DNA of 64,000 nt from Novipirellula aureliae (GCF_007860185.1 NZ_SJPY01000007.1:62001-126000); one strand, 5' to 3'; positions 1 to 10,972 are shown, numbered from the stretch's first letter. Program-made: numbers and translations. The notes: generated by a model from the sequence alone, not told the origin.

Positions 1-2
1 CC

Positions 3-3000
3 GGCTTGCACGACTTTACAATTACGGATGGGTTCGTTCCTGGAATAAATACGATTGACTTCGTTGTCCAGGATTATGGATCGATTGCAGGATTTCGTGT
101 CGCTGAAATAGACGTTACGGGCATTGTTCCAGATGGTTCCGTCACTACTCAGGGAAAGCCATATAGATATCAGGTCCAGGCTGTTGACGCCGACAATGAT
201 TCCCTAATCTATTCTATTCCGGAACCACCAGAGGGGATGCGGATTGATTCAAAGTCAGGAATAGTCACTTGGCAACCTAGAGCTGACCAAGTCGGAAAGC
301 ATCCGGTTACGGTCCAAGTCGACGATGGTCGTGGCGGGATCGCGGAGCAGGAATTTATCATCTGTGTCCTACCCGATCCTACGAATCATCCGCCAGCATT
401 TATCAGTGAACCAAACGTTAGCGTGACGATCACGGATGAGAGCACGGTAACCGATCCCACTACCCATCTTGGTGTCGAGTTTCCCCGCGGGGACATTTCC
501 TTCGCGGATCGAGTGGTCTCCTACGTCCCGGGTACGGATGTTGGCGATCCATACAACGATCCTTTGCGGTCAATTGGAACCCCCGCTGACAGTTGGACAT
601 CGCTTGGGGAAGAGGGGGTCCTCGTCGTTGAGTTCGTTGACAATCGACTGGTCGATCAGGACGAAGTCGAAGATGGCCTGGATCTTTGGATTTTTGAAAG
701 AGGAGCCGAAGTCGAGAGCTTTCAGGTCGAGATCAGCCAGGACGGTGCAACTTGGATCGATCTTGGCGCATTCAAAGGACAGCCAACAGGGATTGATATC
801 GGTCCCTTTATCGAACCCGGCGACGAATTCCGATTCGTTCGTTTGACTGACGTGCTACCCGACGAGAGTGGATCACCGTTCGGTGAAGCCGACATTGATG
901 CGATCGGTGCGATCGGTTCGATACAAGCCAAGGGAGAATACCGCTACAAAGCCATCGCCATCGATCCGGACAATGACAAACTCCGCTATTCACTAGTTGA
1001 CGGCCCACCAGATCTCAGCGTGGACCCGACGAGCGGGATCGTGTCGTGGCTTCCAGACAGTAACGATATTGGCGAACACGACGTTGTTGTGCAGGTTGAT
1101 GACGGACGCGGGGGAGTCGATACGCAGACGTTTACGATTCATGTATCGAGTGCCGAAGGAACGGGGGAAATCCATGGAACCAAATTCTTAGATGCAAATG
1201 GCAACGGTGTTCAGGAAGGACGCAACCTTGCCGGAAACCAGGATTTTGAGTCTGGCGACATTCGTTTTGACACGGACCTGAGAAAGGCGACGAATGAGAG
1301 CCTAGTAAGAGAAGGACGGTACCTTATTGGGAAAGACCCATTCGATCATCACAATTCCTGGCCGAGTTTTGGTGACCACACTTCTGGCGACGGGCTGATG
1401 ATGATCGTCAATGGGGCTACGAATGGGGTCCACACGGTGTGGGGGCAAAAAATCAAAGTCAACGCCAATACGAAATATAACTTTGGGGCCTGGGCCGCAA
1501 CGACATTTGAAGAGTCACCAAGTCGAATACAGTTCTTTGTCAATGGCGAGATGATCGGCGAAGATCTACCACTCTCGTCTACGCTTGCTGAGTGGCAGTA
1601 CCTTTCTGCCGAATGGTTCTCCGAGGAAGCTACGACTGTAGACCTAGCGATTAAGAACTATGGAGCAGCCGCCGGTGGAAACGACTTCGTGCTCGACGAC
1701 ATTGAGTTTTCAGTCGACGGCGAAGTAGAGCCGGGTTTGGCCAACTGGGTTGTCTATCTCGACCAGAACCAAAACGGTGTTCGCGATCTTGGCGAGCGGT
1801 TTACGGTGACCGATGTAAATGGTGATTATGCCTTTACTGGATTAGCTGCGGATACCTATTACGTTCGCGAGGAGATGCAGGCGGGGTGGGCTCAAACGTA
1901 TCCGATCGAGTCCGCCAGCGGTGAGAACCTCATCGTCAACGGTGATTTCGAACAAGGAAGCACGACGACAGTGTGGGAAACGCTTGTCATGGGTTCACAA
2001 CAGTTACCTGGATGGGAGGTCGTCAAGGAGTCCGTCGATGTAGTGAATGAGAGTCACTTCAATTCGTCCACGGGAATTTATTCAATTGACCTAACGGGAG
2101 AGGGCGCGGGACTGATTGCCCAGTCATTCCCAACGGTCCCAGGTTCCAAGTATTCAGTTGCTTTTGGTTTGGCAGGGAATACAAACGGTGCTCCTGTGAT
2201 CAAACACATGCAAGTCAAAGTGGGAGACGTTGTTGAAAAGTTTGAGTTCGACGTCTCGCGTTATACGAGCGAAAACCTGAAATATGAACAGCACGAGCTA
2301 ACGTTTACGGCAACGTCAGATGTTTCCACGATCGAATTTGAGTCGTTTGACGATGGTGCTCACGGCCCAGCAATTGATTCCATCTCGGTCCGAGAAATAG
2401 GACTTCTTGGATACTATGTTGTCAATTTGAATGAAGCGACCATTGTTTCCGACCGTAACTTCGGAAACGTGCAAGTTGACGCGGCCTCTGGCAATCAATC
2501 GCCGGTGATTACTTCGCAGTCAGTCAAGACGGCGACGGCTCAGGATACTTATTTGTATTCGGTCGTGGCGACGGACCCTGAAAGTGATCCGATTACTTAT
2601 TCTCTGCCTTTAGGTCCCGACGGGATGACGGTGCATCCTCGCTTGGGCGTTGTTGCTTGGACTCCAGGTCACGAACAGGTTGGGACGCATTCCGTTGTCG
2701 TCCAGGCGATGGATGCGAATGGGAATGTGGCTTCCCAAGCGTTTGAGGTGACCGTTGGAGCGATGAATCATCCGCCGACCATTACGTCCTCTGGCGTGGT
2801 CAATGCCGTGGTGGGGCGTGGGTATCAGGCCGCTTTGACGGCTCAAGATGCGGATGGCGATCGCTTGACGTTCTCGCTGGTCGAAGGGCCGGATGGAATG
2901 ACGGTTGTGCAATCGGATATCACGAACCCGAGCGGGGTGGTGACGGGGTACAAGCACTCGCTAACGTGGACGCCGACGGCGGACCAGGTTGGTAGTCACA

Positions 3001-6000
3001 ACGTCGAAATCGTGGTGCGAGATGGACGTGGCGGGGAAGAGACGCAAGTCTTTGAGTTGACCGTTGCCGCATCGGTCGCCAATCGTGCTCCCACAATCGA
3101 TTCGTTGCCTCGCACCAGCAGCATCGTTGGCGGGGCGTTTGGCTATCTGCCTGTCGCAAACGATGCCGATGGGGATGCGTTGACTTGGTCCTTGACGACC
3201 AAGCCGACTGGCATGACGATCGATCCGGCAACAGGCGTGATCGCTTGGACGCCCGCTGGGAATCAAGTTGGCGAGCATCCAGTGACGCTGGTTGCAAGCG
3301 ACAGCCACGGTGGTACGGCGACTCAGCAATTCACGCTATCCATTGGTACGCAGCTTGAAAACTCGCTGCCCATGATCACGTCCAATCCGCCGATCGCGGC
3401 GTCGCGTGATTCGGGATACCGCTACGATGTCGTGGCGACGGATGCGGATCATGATTTGCTTCGCTATTCGCTTGACGTTGCCCCGCGAGGCATGTCGATC
3501 GATCCGGCAGCCGGCATGATTCGCTGGCAACCCGATGCCCAGCAGTTCGGTGAGAATCGGGTGGTCGTTCGCGTCACCGATTCTCTGGGCGGCTCGACCG
3601 TGCAAAACTATTCCGTCGATGTTCGCTGTGGCAATCTTGCTCCGGCCATTGTGAGTGTGCCGCCGACGCGAGCACTCACCGAGCGGACTTATTTGTACCC
3701 GGTGCGTGCCGACGATCACGAACGCGATACGTTGACGTTCCGGCTAGTGGCGCAGCCCGACGGGATGACGATCAACCCGACGACGGGCGTGATCCGCTGG
3801 CAACCGGCCGTGGCTCAAATTGGCGAACATGCCGTGACGGTCGAGGCCGTTGACCCGCTCGGTGCGATCGGCAAGCAGACTTACACGGTCGTCGTCGCTT
3901 CGGCTGAAGAACCGGTTGATCCGACCAAGCCCGATGGTCCGAAACTCGGCAATCGTCCACCGTTGATCACGTCGACACCCGATTTCACCGCCGTCGCCGG
4001 TGCTCTTTACCAGTACCCTGTCACCGCCACCGATTTGGATGGCGATGCGGTGACATTGAGTCTGACCGGCCCGCCAGCGGGCATGACGATGGATGCGTCG
4101 GGCGTGATCCGCTGGACGCCGAGTGGCACGACGACGGGCACTTTCCCGATCACCGTCGTGGCGACCGATGCCGTCGGTGCGATTTCGACACAGACCTACG
4201 TGTTGGCGGTCGCGGTCAACACGCCGCCGCAAATCACGTCGACGCCACCTGCGTCGGTCGCGGGCGGTGCTGTCTATCGCTATGCCGTGAAAGCGGTCGA
4301 CGCCGAGAACGATCCGCTGGTCTACTCGCTCGAAAACGCGCCCGCCGGAATGACGATCGATCGCGTCGGACTGATCCGCTGGCAAACCAGTGCGTCGGAA
4401 TTGGGGACCAAGACGTTTACCGTTCGAGTCACCGACGACTTTGGGCAAAGTGCGACTCAAGAGGTCACCGTCAACGTGGTCGCCGATAGCGAAGCACCGA
4501 AGGTTTCGATCCGGCTGCTGAGTGGACCGACGGTCGATTTGAATAGTAGCTACGTGGTTCAAGTCACCGCGACCGATAACGTCGGCGTCGAGAAACTTTC
4601 GTTGAAAGTGGACGGACAGGACAAACCGCTTAGTGCATCGGGGCGAGTCGAATTGAGTGCCGCGGAACTGGGCAGCGTCGAATTGGTCGCCACCGCCACG
4701 GACGCCGCCAACAACATGGGTTCGGCCAATGCAACCGTTAGCGTCGTCGATCCCGCGTCGAACAATTACAATCCCGCCGATACGACGCTACCGCCACGCA
4801 CGGGTGGAACCAATCCGACAGACGTGAATCCGCCGCTGGTAAAAATCTTGACACCTGAGATTGGCAGTAGCGTGACGAACGTGATCGCGGTCACAGGCAC
4901 CGTCGATGATCCTGAGGATCGTTTGTGGTATTGGCGACTGCAGTATGCTCGCGCCGATTTGGTTTCCACCAGCACGTTCGACTTGTCCGATCCCGATTGG
5001 CAGATCATCACACAATCGACCAGTGAAGTGGTCGATGGCGAGTTAGGCAAATTCGATCCCACGTCACTGGCCCGCGACGGCTACATCATCGCCCTGGTCG
5101 GCTTTGACAACAACGGGCAAGGCTACATTGACGCGACGTCGGTAGGAGTCGAAGGCGGATTGCAACTCGGCAACTTTCATCTGGAGTTCACCGACTTGAC
5201 GCTGCCGCTGGCCGGTATCCCGATCACGATCAGCCGCGTCTACGACACGCTCAGTGCCAAGGACGAAGGCGATTTCGGCTACGGATGGAGTCTGGGCGTT
5301 CAAGACGCACGAATCGTCGAGATTGGAGCGATCGGTACGGGCGGAATCAACGACGGCGGCAATGGTCAATTTGTTCCTGACAAGACCAAGGTTTACCTGA
5401 CCAACCCCGACGGCAAACGAGTCGGGTTCACGTATCACGAGGAATATCAGGGTGGTTGTTCGCCGTTCATCGGATGTGCCTTTGGCATGATCAACACACC
5501 TTCGTTCATTCCCGATCCCGGCGTCTACGACACGCTGACGATTGACGAGACCAGCGTCTCACGGGGCGGCATCCTCGGCGCGTTTTCCACGGGCATCAAC
5601 CCCGACCAATACACGCTGACGACGAAAGACGGTACTCAGTACCGCTACGATCAATTCACTGGACTGGAAAAGATCACTGACCTAAACGGCAACACCGTCA
5701 CGTTCAGCGACACCGGCATCGAGCATTCGTCGGGCGCAAAGATCGACTTCGTCCGCGACAATCGCAACCGGATCACGGAAATTGTCGTCCCGGCAACGGG
5801 CACCCAGGAAGCATTAGAACTTCGTTACGAGTACGACACAGCGGGCGACTTGCGGCGTTTCGTCAACCAGAGCGATTTAGCGACCCGTTACGAATACCTG
5901 CTCAGCCTGAGCCATTTCTTAGACAAGGTCTACGATTCGTTGGACCGCAAAACGATCGAGGTTCGTTACGAGAACAACAAGTACGTCGGCGTGTTTGATG

Positions 6001-9000
6001 CTTTGGGCAACGAGATCGGCAAGCAACAGATTGACACGACGAACAACCAGGGGATCATCCGCGACGCCAACGGCAACGCGACGACGTTAAAGTACGACCC
6101 TCGCGGCAACGTTTTGGAAGAGACCGACCCGCTGGGCAATACCACGTACCGCGAGTACAACGACCCCCAAAACCCCGATTTAGAAACCCGAATCATCGAC
6201 CGCCGAGGCATGGTCACCGACCGAGTCTACGACGCCCAAGGCAACGTCACCGAAATCATCGAGCGAGGCAACAAGGACAATCCACTCGCAGAGCCGGTTG
6301 TTACTAAGATAACGTACAACTCGCGTGGCGAAGTAACCAGTATTACGAATGCAGCGGGGGTTACCACGTCATTTGAAGTAAGTGATACGGGTAATGTCAC
6401 AAAGATCATAAACGCGATCGGTGATTTTTCGGGCTTTACTTTTGACGACCAAGGACGACAAGTTGCTTACACTGACTTCAACGGGAACACGACGCAGTTC
6501 GAGTACCAGTCGTCGATTTCGCCCTCGAAGGTGATCAACGCCGACGGCACTTACCAAACCTTTGAGTACAACCAATTTGGACTTCCAACGACGACTCAAA
6601 CCTTCGAAGCAGATGGAACATTAGTTGCGAAGTCACAAACGTTCTACGACAAGTCAGGGCGTGCGATTCGAGATCTGATCGGCGACGAAAACGATCCGCA
6701 GAGCCCTGCCACCGAAGTGCGAATGTTCTATGAGGGAAACTTGCTCGATTGGGAAATCGTTGTCAGCCCAGAGTCATTGGATGCATCAGGTAACCTTCTC
6801 GAAGATCCGTCGACGCCGATTGACGACCGAAAGAGTTTGATCACCGACTATGTATATGACTCGGGAGGTCGCCTGATTCGCCGCATTGATGCGATGGGAG
6901 GTGCGATCAATTTTCGCTATGACGCGGAAGGAAATCGAGTCCTGTTACAAGATCCTGTCGGAAACATCACAACTTGGACCTACGATGCGTTGAATCGTGT
7001 CACGGAAGAGCGAGATCCATTCTATTGGGTTGAATACGTTGCTGCAAATGCAGGAGAGTTCGACGGAAAGACTGGAGCTACGTATTTGGATCAAATTCTC
7101 GTTGCCAACCAAAAGCCTAGTGGTGCATCGCTTGCGACAAACCAAGGTGCCGCTCACGTTCGTGCTTTCGGGTATGATCCAGAAGGCAATCAGACTGAAG
7201 TGATCGATCGAAATAACCGGCGGCGAGAATTCGACTACGACCGCTCAGGCCGACTACTTGAAGAACGCTGGTATGCTGAAAATGACGGCCCATTGGTCGA
7301 GACGATTGCGTTTGCCTACGATACCATCGGCAATTTAATATCAACCTCAAATGGTACAACAAAACATGTTTATACCTACGACACGCTTAATCAAGTAACA
7401 TCCGATGACAACGAAGATAACAATCCTAACACGCCTCACGTTGTCCTGTACTACGAGTACGATTCGGAAGGCAATATCATCAAGACTCATGATAGCGACG
7501 GTGTTACTGTTGAGTCGACTTACAATGACCGAAATTTGCTGAAGTCGCGGCAATGGTATGATGCCGACATTTCAAACGGAGAGGCCGCCGACACCGAGAA
7601 CGCGAGAATCGATCTTCTTTACACCGCCACGGGGCGGGAAAAGCAGATGGTTAGGTACTCTGATTTGTCGGCGATCACGAAAGTCGGTGTTACCGACTAT
7701 TTCTATGACTCGGTAGGTCGAACGACAACTCTCGGTCACAAAGACGCTTTAGACAAACTCATTTCCAACTATGACTACGAATATGACTTTGCTGGACTAT
7801 TGAGTACTGAAACTCGGAGTCATCAACTTGACCAGAGTGATCAGGCGATTAACTACGAATATGACCTTAGCGGGCAACTAGTCGATGCCGTTTTCAGTGG
7901 TCAACATGACGAGCAGTTTGACTACGATTTAAACGGAAACCGACTTCGCGCAGTCACTGGTGAAAGTGAGACACTGTCAAGTAGTGTGACCGCAAATGAA
8001 TTGAGTTCTGATGGTGTTTTCGAATACGAATATGACGGCGAAGGAAATCAGAAGTTGAAAACTAGGCTTAGCGATGGCCAAGTGACTGAATATTTCTGGG
8101 ATCATCGCAACCGGTTGGTGAAGGTTGAAGAGCGGACTTCCGAGGGTGTTGATCTTAGGTCGATTGAATTTGAATACGATTCGTTCGACCAACGAGTTAC
8201 AAAACTTGTTGACGGCATCGCCGTTCTACGAATTGTTCATGATGGTGCTCAAACCTGGGGTGACTATGACGCCAACGGAGATGCTGAGACCCGCTATTTG
8301 TTTACCGACGTCGTGGATCAGATTGTAGCTGCGAGTCGACCAAGTGAAGGTCTTACCTGGTACTACTCGGACAAAATAGGGACGGTGCGAGATCTAATGC
8401 AAAGCAGTGGTGAGATCAGCCCACCGATTATCTATGGAGTTTTCGGCACGATCGGTTCTGACCAAATTGGTGCTTCGTGGAACCGCTATGGGTTTGCAGG
8501 TCGTGAATATGATTTTGAACTTGATCAGTATTACAACCGATCGAGGAACTACGATCCTTCGTCGGGTGTGTTCACGTCGATGGACGGGATCGGATTCAAT
8601 TCATCCGACTCCAACCTATATCGCTACGTGTTCAACTCACCAAATCAATTCGTTGATCCAACTGGCAACTTTGCGATGTCATCCTACGCGATATTGACCA
8701 ATGTGAGCATGAACGACGGAACGATGGCCGGGCTTGGTTTTATTGCTGGATTCAACTACTCGACGTTCTCCTTTGTTGGAAATTTCTTAGCAACCAACAG
8801 CATGTCGGAGGCGGCAGATCGTTTGATGAACGAGCTTTCCGTTCTGCTTACTTTCCACTGGGCGCTAAGTACGATCGACACAGCAGGAAGCCTTTTGAAT
8901 ATCCCGACCGGACCGCTCGGAAAGACGGGAGCATACATTGACGGAATTAATCCAGGTGGCGCAGGACTTGCGTTGAAATACCTAAAGTTGGAGGGGAACG

Positions 9001-9158
9001 CTACGATTTCTGCGTTAGCCGAGACTTACGGGGCGGCAAAGGATGCATATGGTGCGATTGGTGGACCTAGTCGCTTTAAAGAACAGGCTCCAACTTCTGG
9101 CGGCGGCTTTATTAATGGTGCTCGTACTTTCTTGGCAATTTTACGGCGAAACTACTAG
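3..9158 (+). CDS. Giant RHS/YD-repeat surface protein, 5' end outside the window
   Basis: The frame is open from the window edge, so the gene begins upstream; at least 3,050 residues are visible. Counting from the TTG at 6, putative cadherin/He_PIG-type Ig domains (recurring GMTIDPxTGVIRWTP-like strands) lie near residues 40-110, 300-385 and 830-1480. SdrD-B-like segments (FLDANGNGVQEG, YLDQNQNGVRDLGE) lie near 395 and 590. From about 1717 an RHS entry module (LPLAGIPITISRVYDT) leads into dozens of YD repeats, and the RHS core (RSRNYDPSSGVFTSMDG ... NSPNQFVDPTGN) ends near 2888. A variable tip of about 160 residues follows. RHS proteins form a large shell around a C-terminal effector; the Ig-like N-terminus suggests a surface-anchored contact or adhesion role, which is inference. 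The tip is rich in hydrophobic and Gly residues and was not recognised. By eye, the stretch around 2.5-6.3 kb is richer in G+C than both flanks. Confidence 0.9.
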   Translation, partial: GLHDFTITDGFVPGINTIDFVVQDYGSIAGFRVAEIDVTGIVPDGSVTTQGKPYRYQVQAVDADNDSLIYSIPEPPEGMRIDSKSGIVTWQPRADQVGKHPVTVQVDDGRGGIAEQEFIICVLPDPTNHPPAFISEPNVSVTITDESTVTDPTTHLGVEFPRGDISFADRVVSYVPGTDVGDPYNDPLRSIGTPADSWTSLGEEGVLVVEFVDNRLVDQDEVEDGLDLWIFERGAEVESFQVEISQDGATWIDLGAFKGQPTGIDIGPFIEPGDEFRFVRLTDVLPDESGSPFGEADIDAIGAIGSIQAKGEYRYKAIAIDPDNDKLRYSLVDGPPDLSVDPTSGIVSWLPDSNDIGEHDVVVQVDDGRGGVDTQTFTIHVSSAEGTGEIHGTKFLDANGNGVQEGRNLAGNQDFESGDIRFDTDLRKATNESLVREGRYLIGKDPFDHHNSWPSFGDHTSGDGLMMIVNGATNGVHTVWGQKIKVNANTKYNFGAWAATTFEESPSRIQFFVNGEMIGEDLPLSSTLAEWQYLSAEWFSEEATTVDLAIKNYGAAAGGNDFVLDDIEFSVDGEVEPGLANWVVYLDQNQNGVRDLGERFTVTDVNGDYAFTGLAADTYYVREEMQAGWAQTYPIESASGENLIVNGDFEQGSTTTVWETLVMGSQQLPGWEVVKESVDVVNESHFNSSTGIYSIDLTGEGAGLIAQSFPTVPGSKYSVAFGLAGNTNGAPVIKHMQVKVGDVVEKFEFDVSRYTSENLKYEQHELTFTATSDVSTIEFESFDDGAHGPAIDSISVREIGLLGYYVVNLNEATIVSDRNFGNVQVDAASGNQSPVITSQSVKTATAQDTYLYSVVATDPESDPITYSLPLGPDGMTVHPRLGVVAWTPGHEQVGTHSVVVQAMDANGNVASQAFEVTVGAMNHPPTITSSGVVNAVVGRGYQAALTAQDADGDRLTFSLVEGPDGMTVVQSDITNPSGVVTGYKHSLTWTPTADQVGSHNVEIVVRDGRGGEETQVFELTVAASVANRAPTIDSLPRTSSIVGGAFGYLPVANDADGDALTWSLTTKPTGMTIDPATGVIAWTPAGNQVGEHPVTLVASDSHGGTATQQFTLSIGTQLENSLPMITSNPPIAASRDSGYRYDVVATDADHDLLRYSLDVAPRGMSIDPAAGMIRWQPDAQQFGENRVVVRVTDSLGGSTVQNYSVDVRCGNLAPAIVSVPPTRALTERTYLYPVRADDHERDTLTFRLVAQPDGMTINPTTGVIRWQPAVAQIGEHAVTVEAVDPLGAIGKQTYTVVVASAEEPVDPTKPDGPKLGNRPPLITSTPDFTAVAGALYQYPVTATDLDGDAVTLSLTGPPAGMTMDASGVIRWTPSGTTTGTFPITVVATDAVGAISTQTYVLAVAVNTPPQITSTPPASVAGGAVYRYAVKAVDAENDPLVYSLENAPAGMTIDRVGLIRWQTSASELGTKTFTVRVTDDFGQSATQEVTVNVVADSEAPKVSIRLLSGPTVDLNSSYVVQVTATDNVGVEKLSLKVDGQDKPLSASGRVELSAAELGSVELVATATDAANNMGSANATVSVVDPASNNYNPADTTLPPRTGGTNPTDVNPPLVKILTPEIGSSVTNVIAVTGTVDDPEDRLWYWRLQYARADLVSTSTFDLSDPDWQIITQSTSEVVDGELGKFDPTSLARDGYIIALVGFDNNGQGYIDATSVGVEGGLQLGNFHLEFTDLTLPLAGIPITISRVYDTLSAKDEGDFGYGWSLGVQDARIVEIGAIGTGGINDGGNGQFVPDKTKVYLTNPDGKRVGFTYHEEYQGGCSPFIGCAFGMINTPSFIPDPGVYDTLTIDETSVSRGGILGAFSTGINPDQYTLTTKDGTQYRYDQFTGLEKITDLNGNTVTFSDTGIEHSSGAKIDFVRDNRNRITEIVVPATGTQEALELRYEYDTAGDLRRFVNQSDLATRYEYLLSLSHFLDKVYDSLDRKTIEVRYENNKYVGVFDALGNEIGKQQIDTTNNQGIIRDANGNATTLKYDPRGNVLEETDPLGNTTYREYNDPQNPDLETRIIDRRGMVTDRVYDAQGNVTEIIERGNKDNPLAEPVVTKITYNSRGEVTSITNAAGVTTSFEVSDTGNVTKIINAIGDFSGFTFDDQGRQVAYTDFNGNTTQFEYQSSISPSKVINADGTYQTFEYNQFGLPTTTQTFEADGTLVAKSQTFYDKSGRAIRDLIGDENDPQSPATEVRMFYEGNLLDWEIVVSPESLDASGNLLEDPSTPIDDRKSLITDYVYDSGGRLIRRIDAMGGAINFRYDAEGNRVLLQDPVGNITTWTYDALNRVTEERDPFYWVEYVAANAGEFDGKTGATYLDQILVANQKPSGASLATNQGAAHVRAFGYDPEGNQTEVIDRNNRRREFDYDRSGRLLEERWYAENDGPLVETIAFAYDTIGNLISTSNGTTKHVYTYDTLNQVTSDDNEDNNPNTPHVVLYYEYDSEGNIIKTHDSDGVTVESTYNDRNLLKSRQWYDADISNGEAADTENARIDLLYTATGREKQMVRYSDLSAITKVGVTDYFYDSVGRTTTLGHKDALDKLISNYDYEYDFAGLLSTETRSHQLDQSDQAINYEYDLSGQLVDAVFSGQHDEQFDYDLNGNRLRAVTGESETLSSSVTANELSSDGVFEYEYDGEGNQKLKTRLSDGQVTEYFWDHRNRLVKVEERTSEGVDLRSIEFEYDSFDQRVTKLVDGIAVLRIVHDGAQTWGDYDANGDAETRYLFTDVVDQIVAASRPSEGLTWYYSDKIGTVRDLMQSSGEISPPIIYGVFGTIGSDQIGASWNRYGFAGREYDFELDQYYNRSRNYDPSSGVFTSMDGIGFNSSDSNLYRYVFNSPNQFVDPTGNFAMSSYAILTNVSMNDGTMAGLGFIAGFNYSTFSFVGNFLATNSMSEAADRLMNELSVLLTFHWALSTIDTAGSLLNIPTGPLGKTGAYIDGINPGGAGLALKYLKLEGNATISALAETYGAAKDAYGAIGGPSRFKEQAPTSGGGFINGARTFLAILRRNY

Positions 9159-9231
9159 AGAATCGCTTTGCGGAGGTCACGTTGATCCTCGATTTTCGGC
9201 TACGTTGAACGGCGAAGAAAGGAAAGGGATA

Positions 9232-10941
9232 ATGGTGATGCAAAATTGGCGTAAACGAAAGCAACGATCTGCTGTCGCGAGATACCGTCGCCGTTTGACT
9301 GGCGTCGAAGCCTTGGAAGATCGCCGAATGTTGTCTTGGCAAAACCCTGTCACTGCGGCAGACGTCAATAACGATGGCCTTGTCTCTGCATCCGATGCTC
9401 TGGAAGTCATCAACTACCTGTCTGACGTCGGGTCAGGTCCAGTGCAAAACATCTCGAACATTCCTCCGCCGTATTACGACGTCAACGGCGATGAGGTTGT
9501 TTCTGCCTCAGACGCTCTGAGTGTGATCAATTACCTCTACGATCAGAAACTTTTGGTTTCGGATGTACTCACTCCGTTCGATGCAAACGAACAAGACCTT
9601 AATGGCCCGACCAGTTGGGCAAGCCAATACGGCAAGACCCCCGAGATCGTCGTTTCGTCCAACGGCAACGTTCTGGATGTACTGGCCCAGGACTACGATC
9701 CTGAAACACCTTGGAAAGCGGTTCTGTTCCGCGTCACGCCCACTTCGACCGGCTATGCGGTGAGTCAAATCCACGCTGATCTGCCGATGCTCGACCGGAT
9801 CATGGGGTTGGCAACCGACGAGGCCGGGAATCGCTACTATGCCACTGGCGTCGACGAAGGCGAGTTGGTCGATCCGGATTATCCGCCGTTGGATACGTTC
9901 CGAAATGACATCGTGCGAGTCGTCAAGTTGGACGGCAACGGCAAGATTCTGTTCAACATTGATTTGGACACCGCTCGCCATCAGGCCGATGAGAATGCTC
10001 TGATGATCGTCAACCCGATGACTTTCGCGAGTTCACGACTCGCCGTCGGTGGCGGAGAAGTCGCTCTGCTGCATAGCACCAACGGTGATCCCGATCCGAA
10101 CATTTCTGGCGTTCGTCATCAGATGGCTAGGTCCACACGGCTTGATGCGGACAGTGGTGATGTGACGCGCACCGGTACGATTTGGGTCAGTCACTCCTTG
10201 GATCAACGTTTAATTCATGATAGCGAGGAAATGATTGAGATGCATCTTGGCGACGCGTTTCCTCGCTCAATCGTCATCTCCCACGATTACGAATCGGAGT
10301 GGGCAGGAATCCAAAGCGAATCGTTTCCACTCTTTCAAATCAAAGGGAGCCTGGGAGAAAACAACACGCGGACAAGGCTTGGGGACATCGTACCGATTGC
10401 GGATTCTAACTACAGTCACATGGTGCTGTTTTCGACCGAGAGTACCAGCCGAACCGATGCACTGTCGGGCCAAGGGGGACTGATTAGCGGGTCGCGAAAC
10501 TTGGCCATCGTCCGATTCAATGGAGACGATGGGGGTATTGACCCAAGCCTTCCCGATCAATTGACGGTAACTTCGAGCGGCAAAATTTACGAGAATCGGC
10601 TTCGCTGGCTCACCACCTATGCTACTGATTCTGGTTTACATGCAGAGCGGCCGAAAATGGTGCGTGTGGGTGACGATCGGAATATCGTCTTATGGGAAGA
10701 GTGGGAAGTTGCTGATTCGAGTGAAACATTTCGCGGTGTCTACGGCATGGTCATTGATGACAAAGGAGAGATCATAGAATCAGCGACACTGATTTCGCAA
10801 GACCACCACTTACATCGCGGGGATGACGCTTTCGTATTGGATGGCCAAGCTGGTTGGATGACCGGAAATGCAACGGATCGCACGCTTGAATTACATCTAG
10901 TCGATACAAATCTGAACTACGCGATGCACATACTGAAGTGA
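9232..10941 (+). CDS. LEPR-XLL dockerin-type secreted protein
   Basis: The product is about 569 residues. The start is placed at ATG 9232 or the in-frame ATG 9238, because GGAAAGGG at 9221-9228 is a clear ribosome site; the open frame extends further up but overlaps the RHS gene. The N-terminus is basic (RYRRRLTGVEALEDRRMLS), the LEPR-XLL type seen on exported planctomycete proteins. Two type I dockerin-like Ca-binding repeats follow at once (DVNNDGLVSASDALEVINYL and DVNGDEVVSASDALSVINYL), roughly residues 42-100. The remaining 450 residues look like beta-strand-rich repeats, perhaps a propeller, without a recognisable catalytic motif. It lies 73 bp after the RHS gene and may be co-transcribed. 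Its function is unknown; a surface or extracellular scaffold role is inferred from the dockerin repeats only. Confidence 0.85.
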   Translation: MVMQNWRKRKQRSAVARYRRRLTGVEALEDRRMLSWQNPVTAADVNNDGLVSASDALEVINYLSDVGSGPVQNISNIPPPYYDVNGDEVVSASDALSVINYLYDQKLLVSDVLTPFDANEQDLNGPTSWASQYGKTPEIVVSSNGNVLDVLAQDYDPETPWKAVLFRVTPTSTGYAVSQIHADLPMLDRIMGLATDEAGNRYYATGVDEGELVDPDYPPLDTFRNDIVRVVKLDGNGKILFNIDLDTARHQADENALMIVNPMTFASSRLAVGGGEVALLHSTNGDPDPNISGVRHQMARSTRLDADSGDVTRTGTIWVSHSLDQRLIHDSEEMIEMHLGDAFPRSIVISHDYESEWAGIQSESFPLFQIKGSLGENNTRTRLGDIVPIADSNYSHMVLFSTESTSRTDALSGQGGLISGSRNLAIVRFNGDDGGIDPSLPDQLTVTSSGKIYENRLRWLTTYATDSGLHAERPKMVRVGDDRNIVLWEEWEVADSSETFRGVYGMVIDDKGEIIESATLISQDHHLHRGDDAFVLDGQAGWMTGNATDRTLELHLVDTNLNYAMHILK

Positions 10942-10947
10942 TGATGT

Positions 10948-10972
10948 ATTCGCGTCGATTAGCGTGATTCGC
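10948..10972. repeat. Half-copy of a GTCGATTAGCGT palindromic repeat
   Basis: Just after the dockerin gene the sequence carries CGTCGATTAGCGTGATTCG. This matches the right arm of the full palindrome at 54079-54161, where GTCGATTAGCGTG also occurs. Only one arm is visible here, so it looks like a degraded or partial copy of the same dispersed family. Confidence 0.45.

Noticed and set aside
3336-4562. Long minus-strand frames opposite the RHS gene (up to 272 codons)
   Set aside because: They lie wholly inside the well-supported RHS coding frame and have the Arg/His/Asp-rich look of antisense translation.
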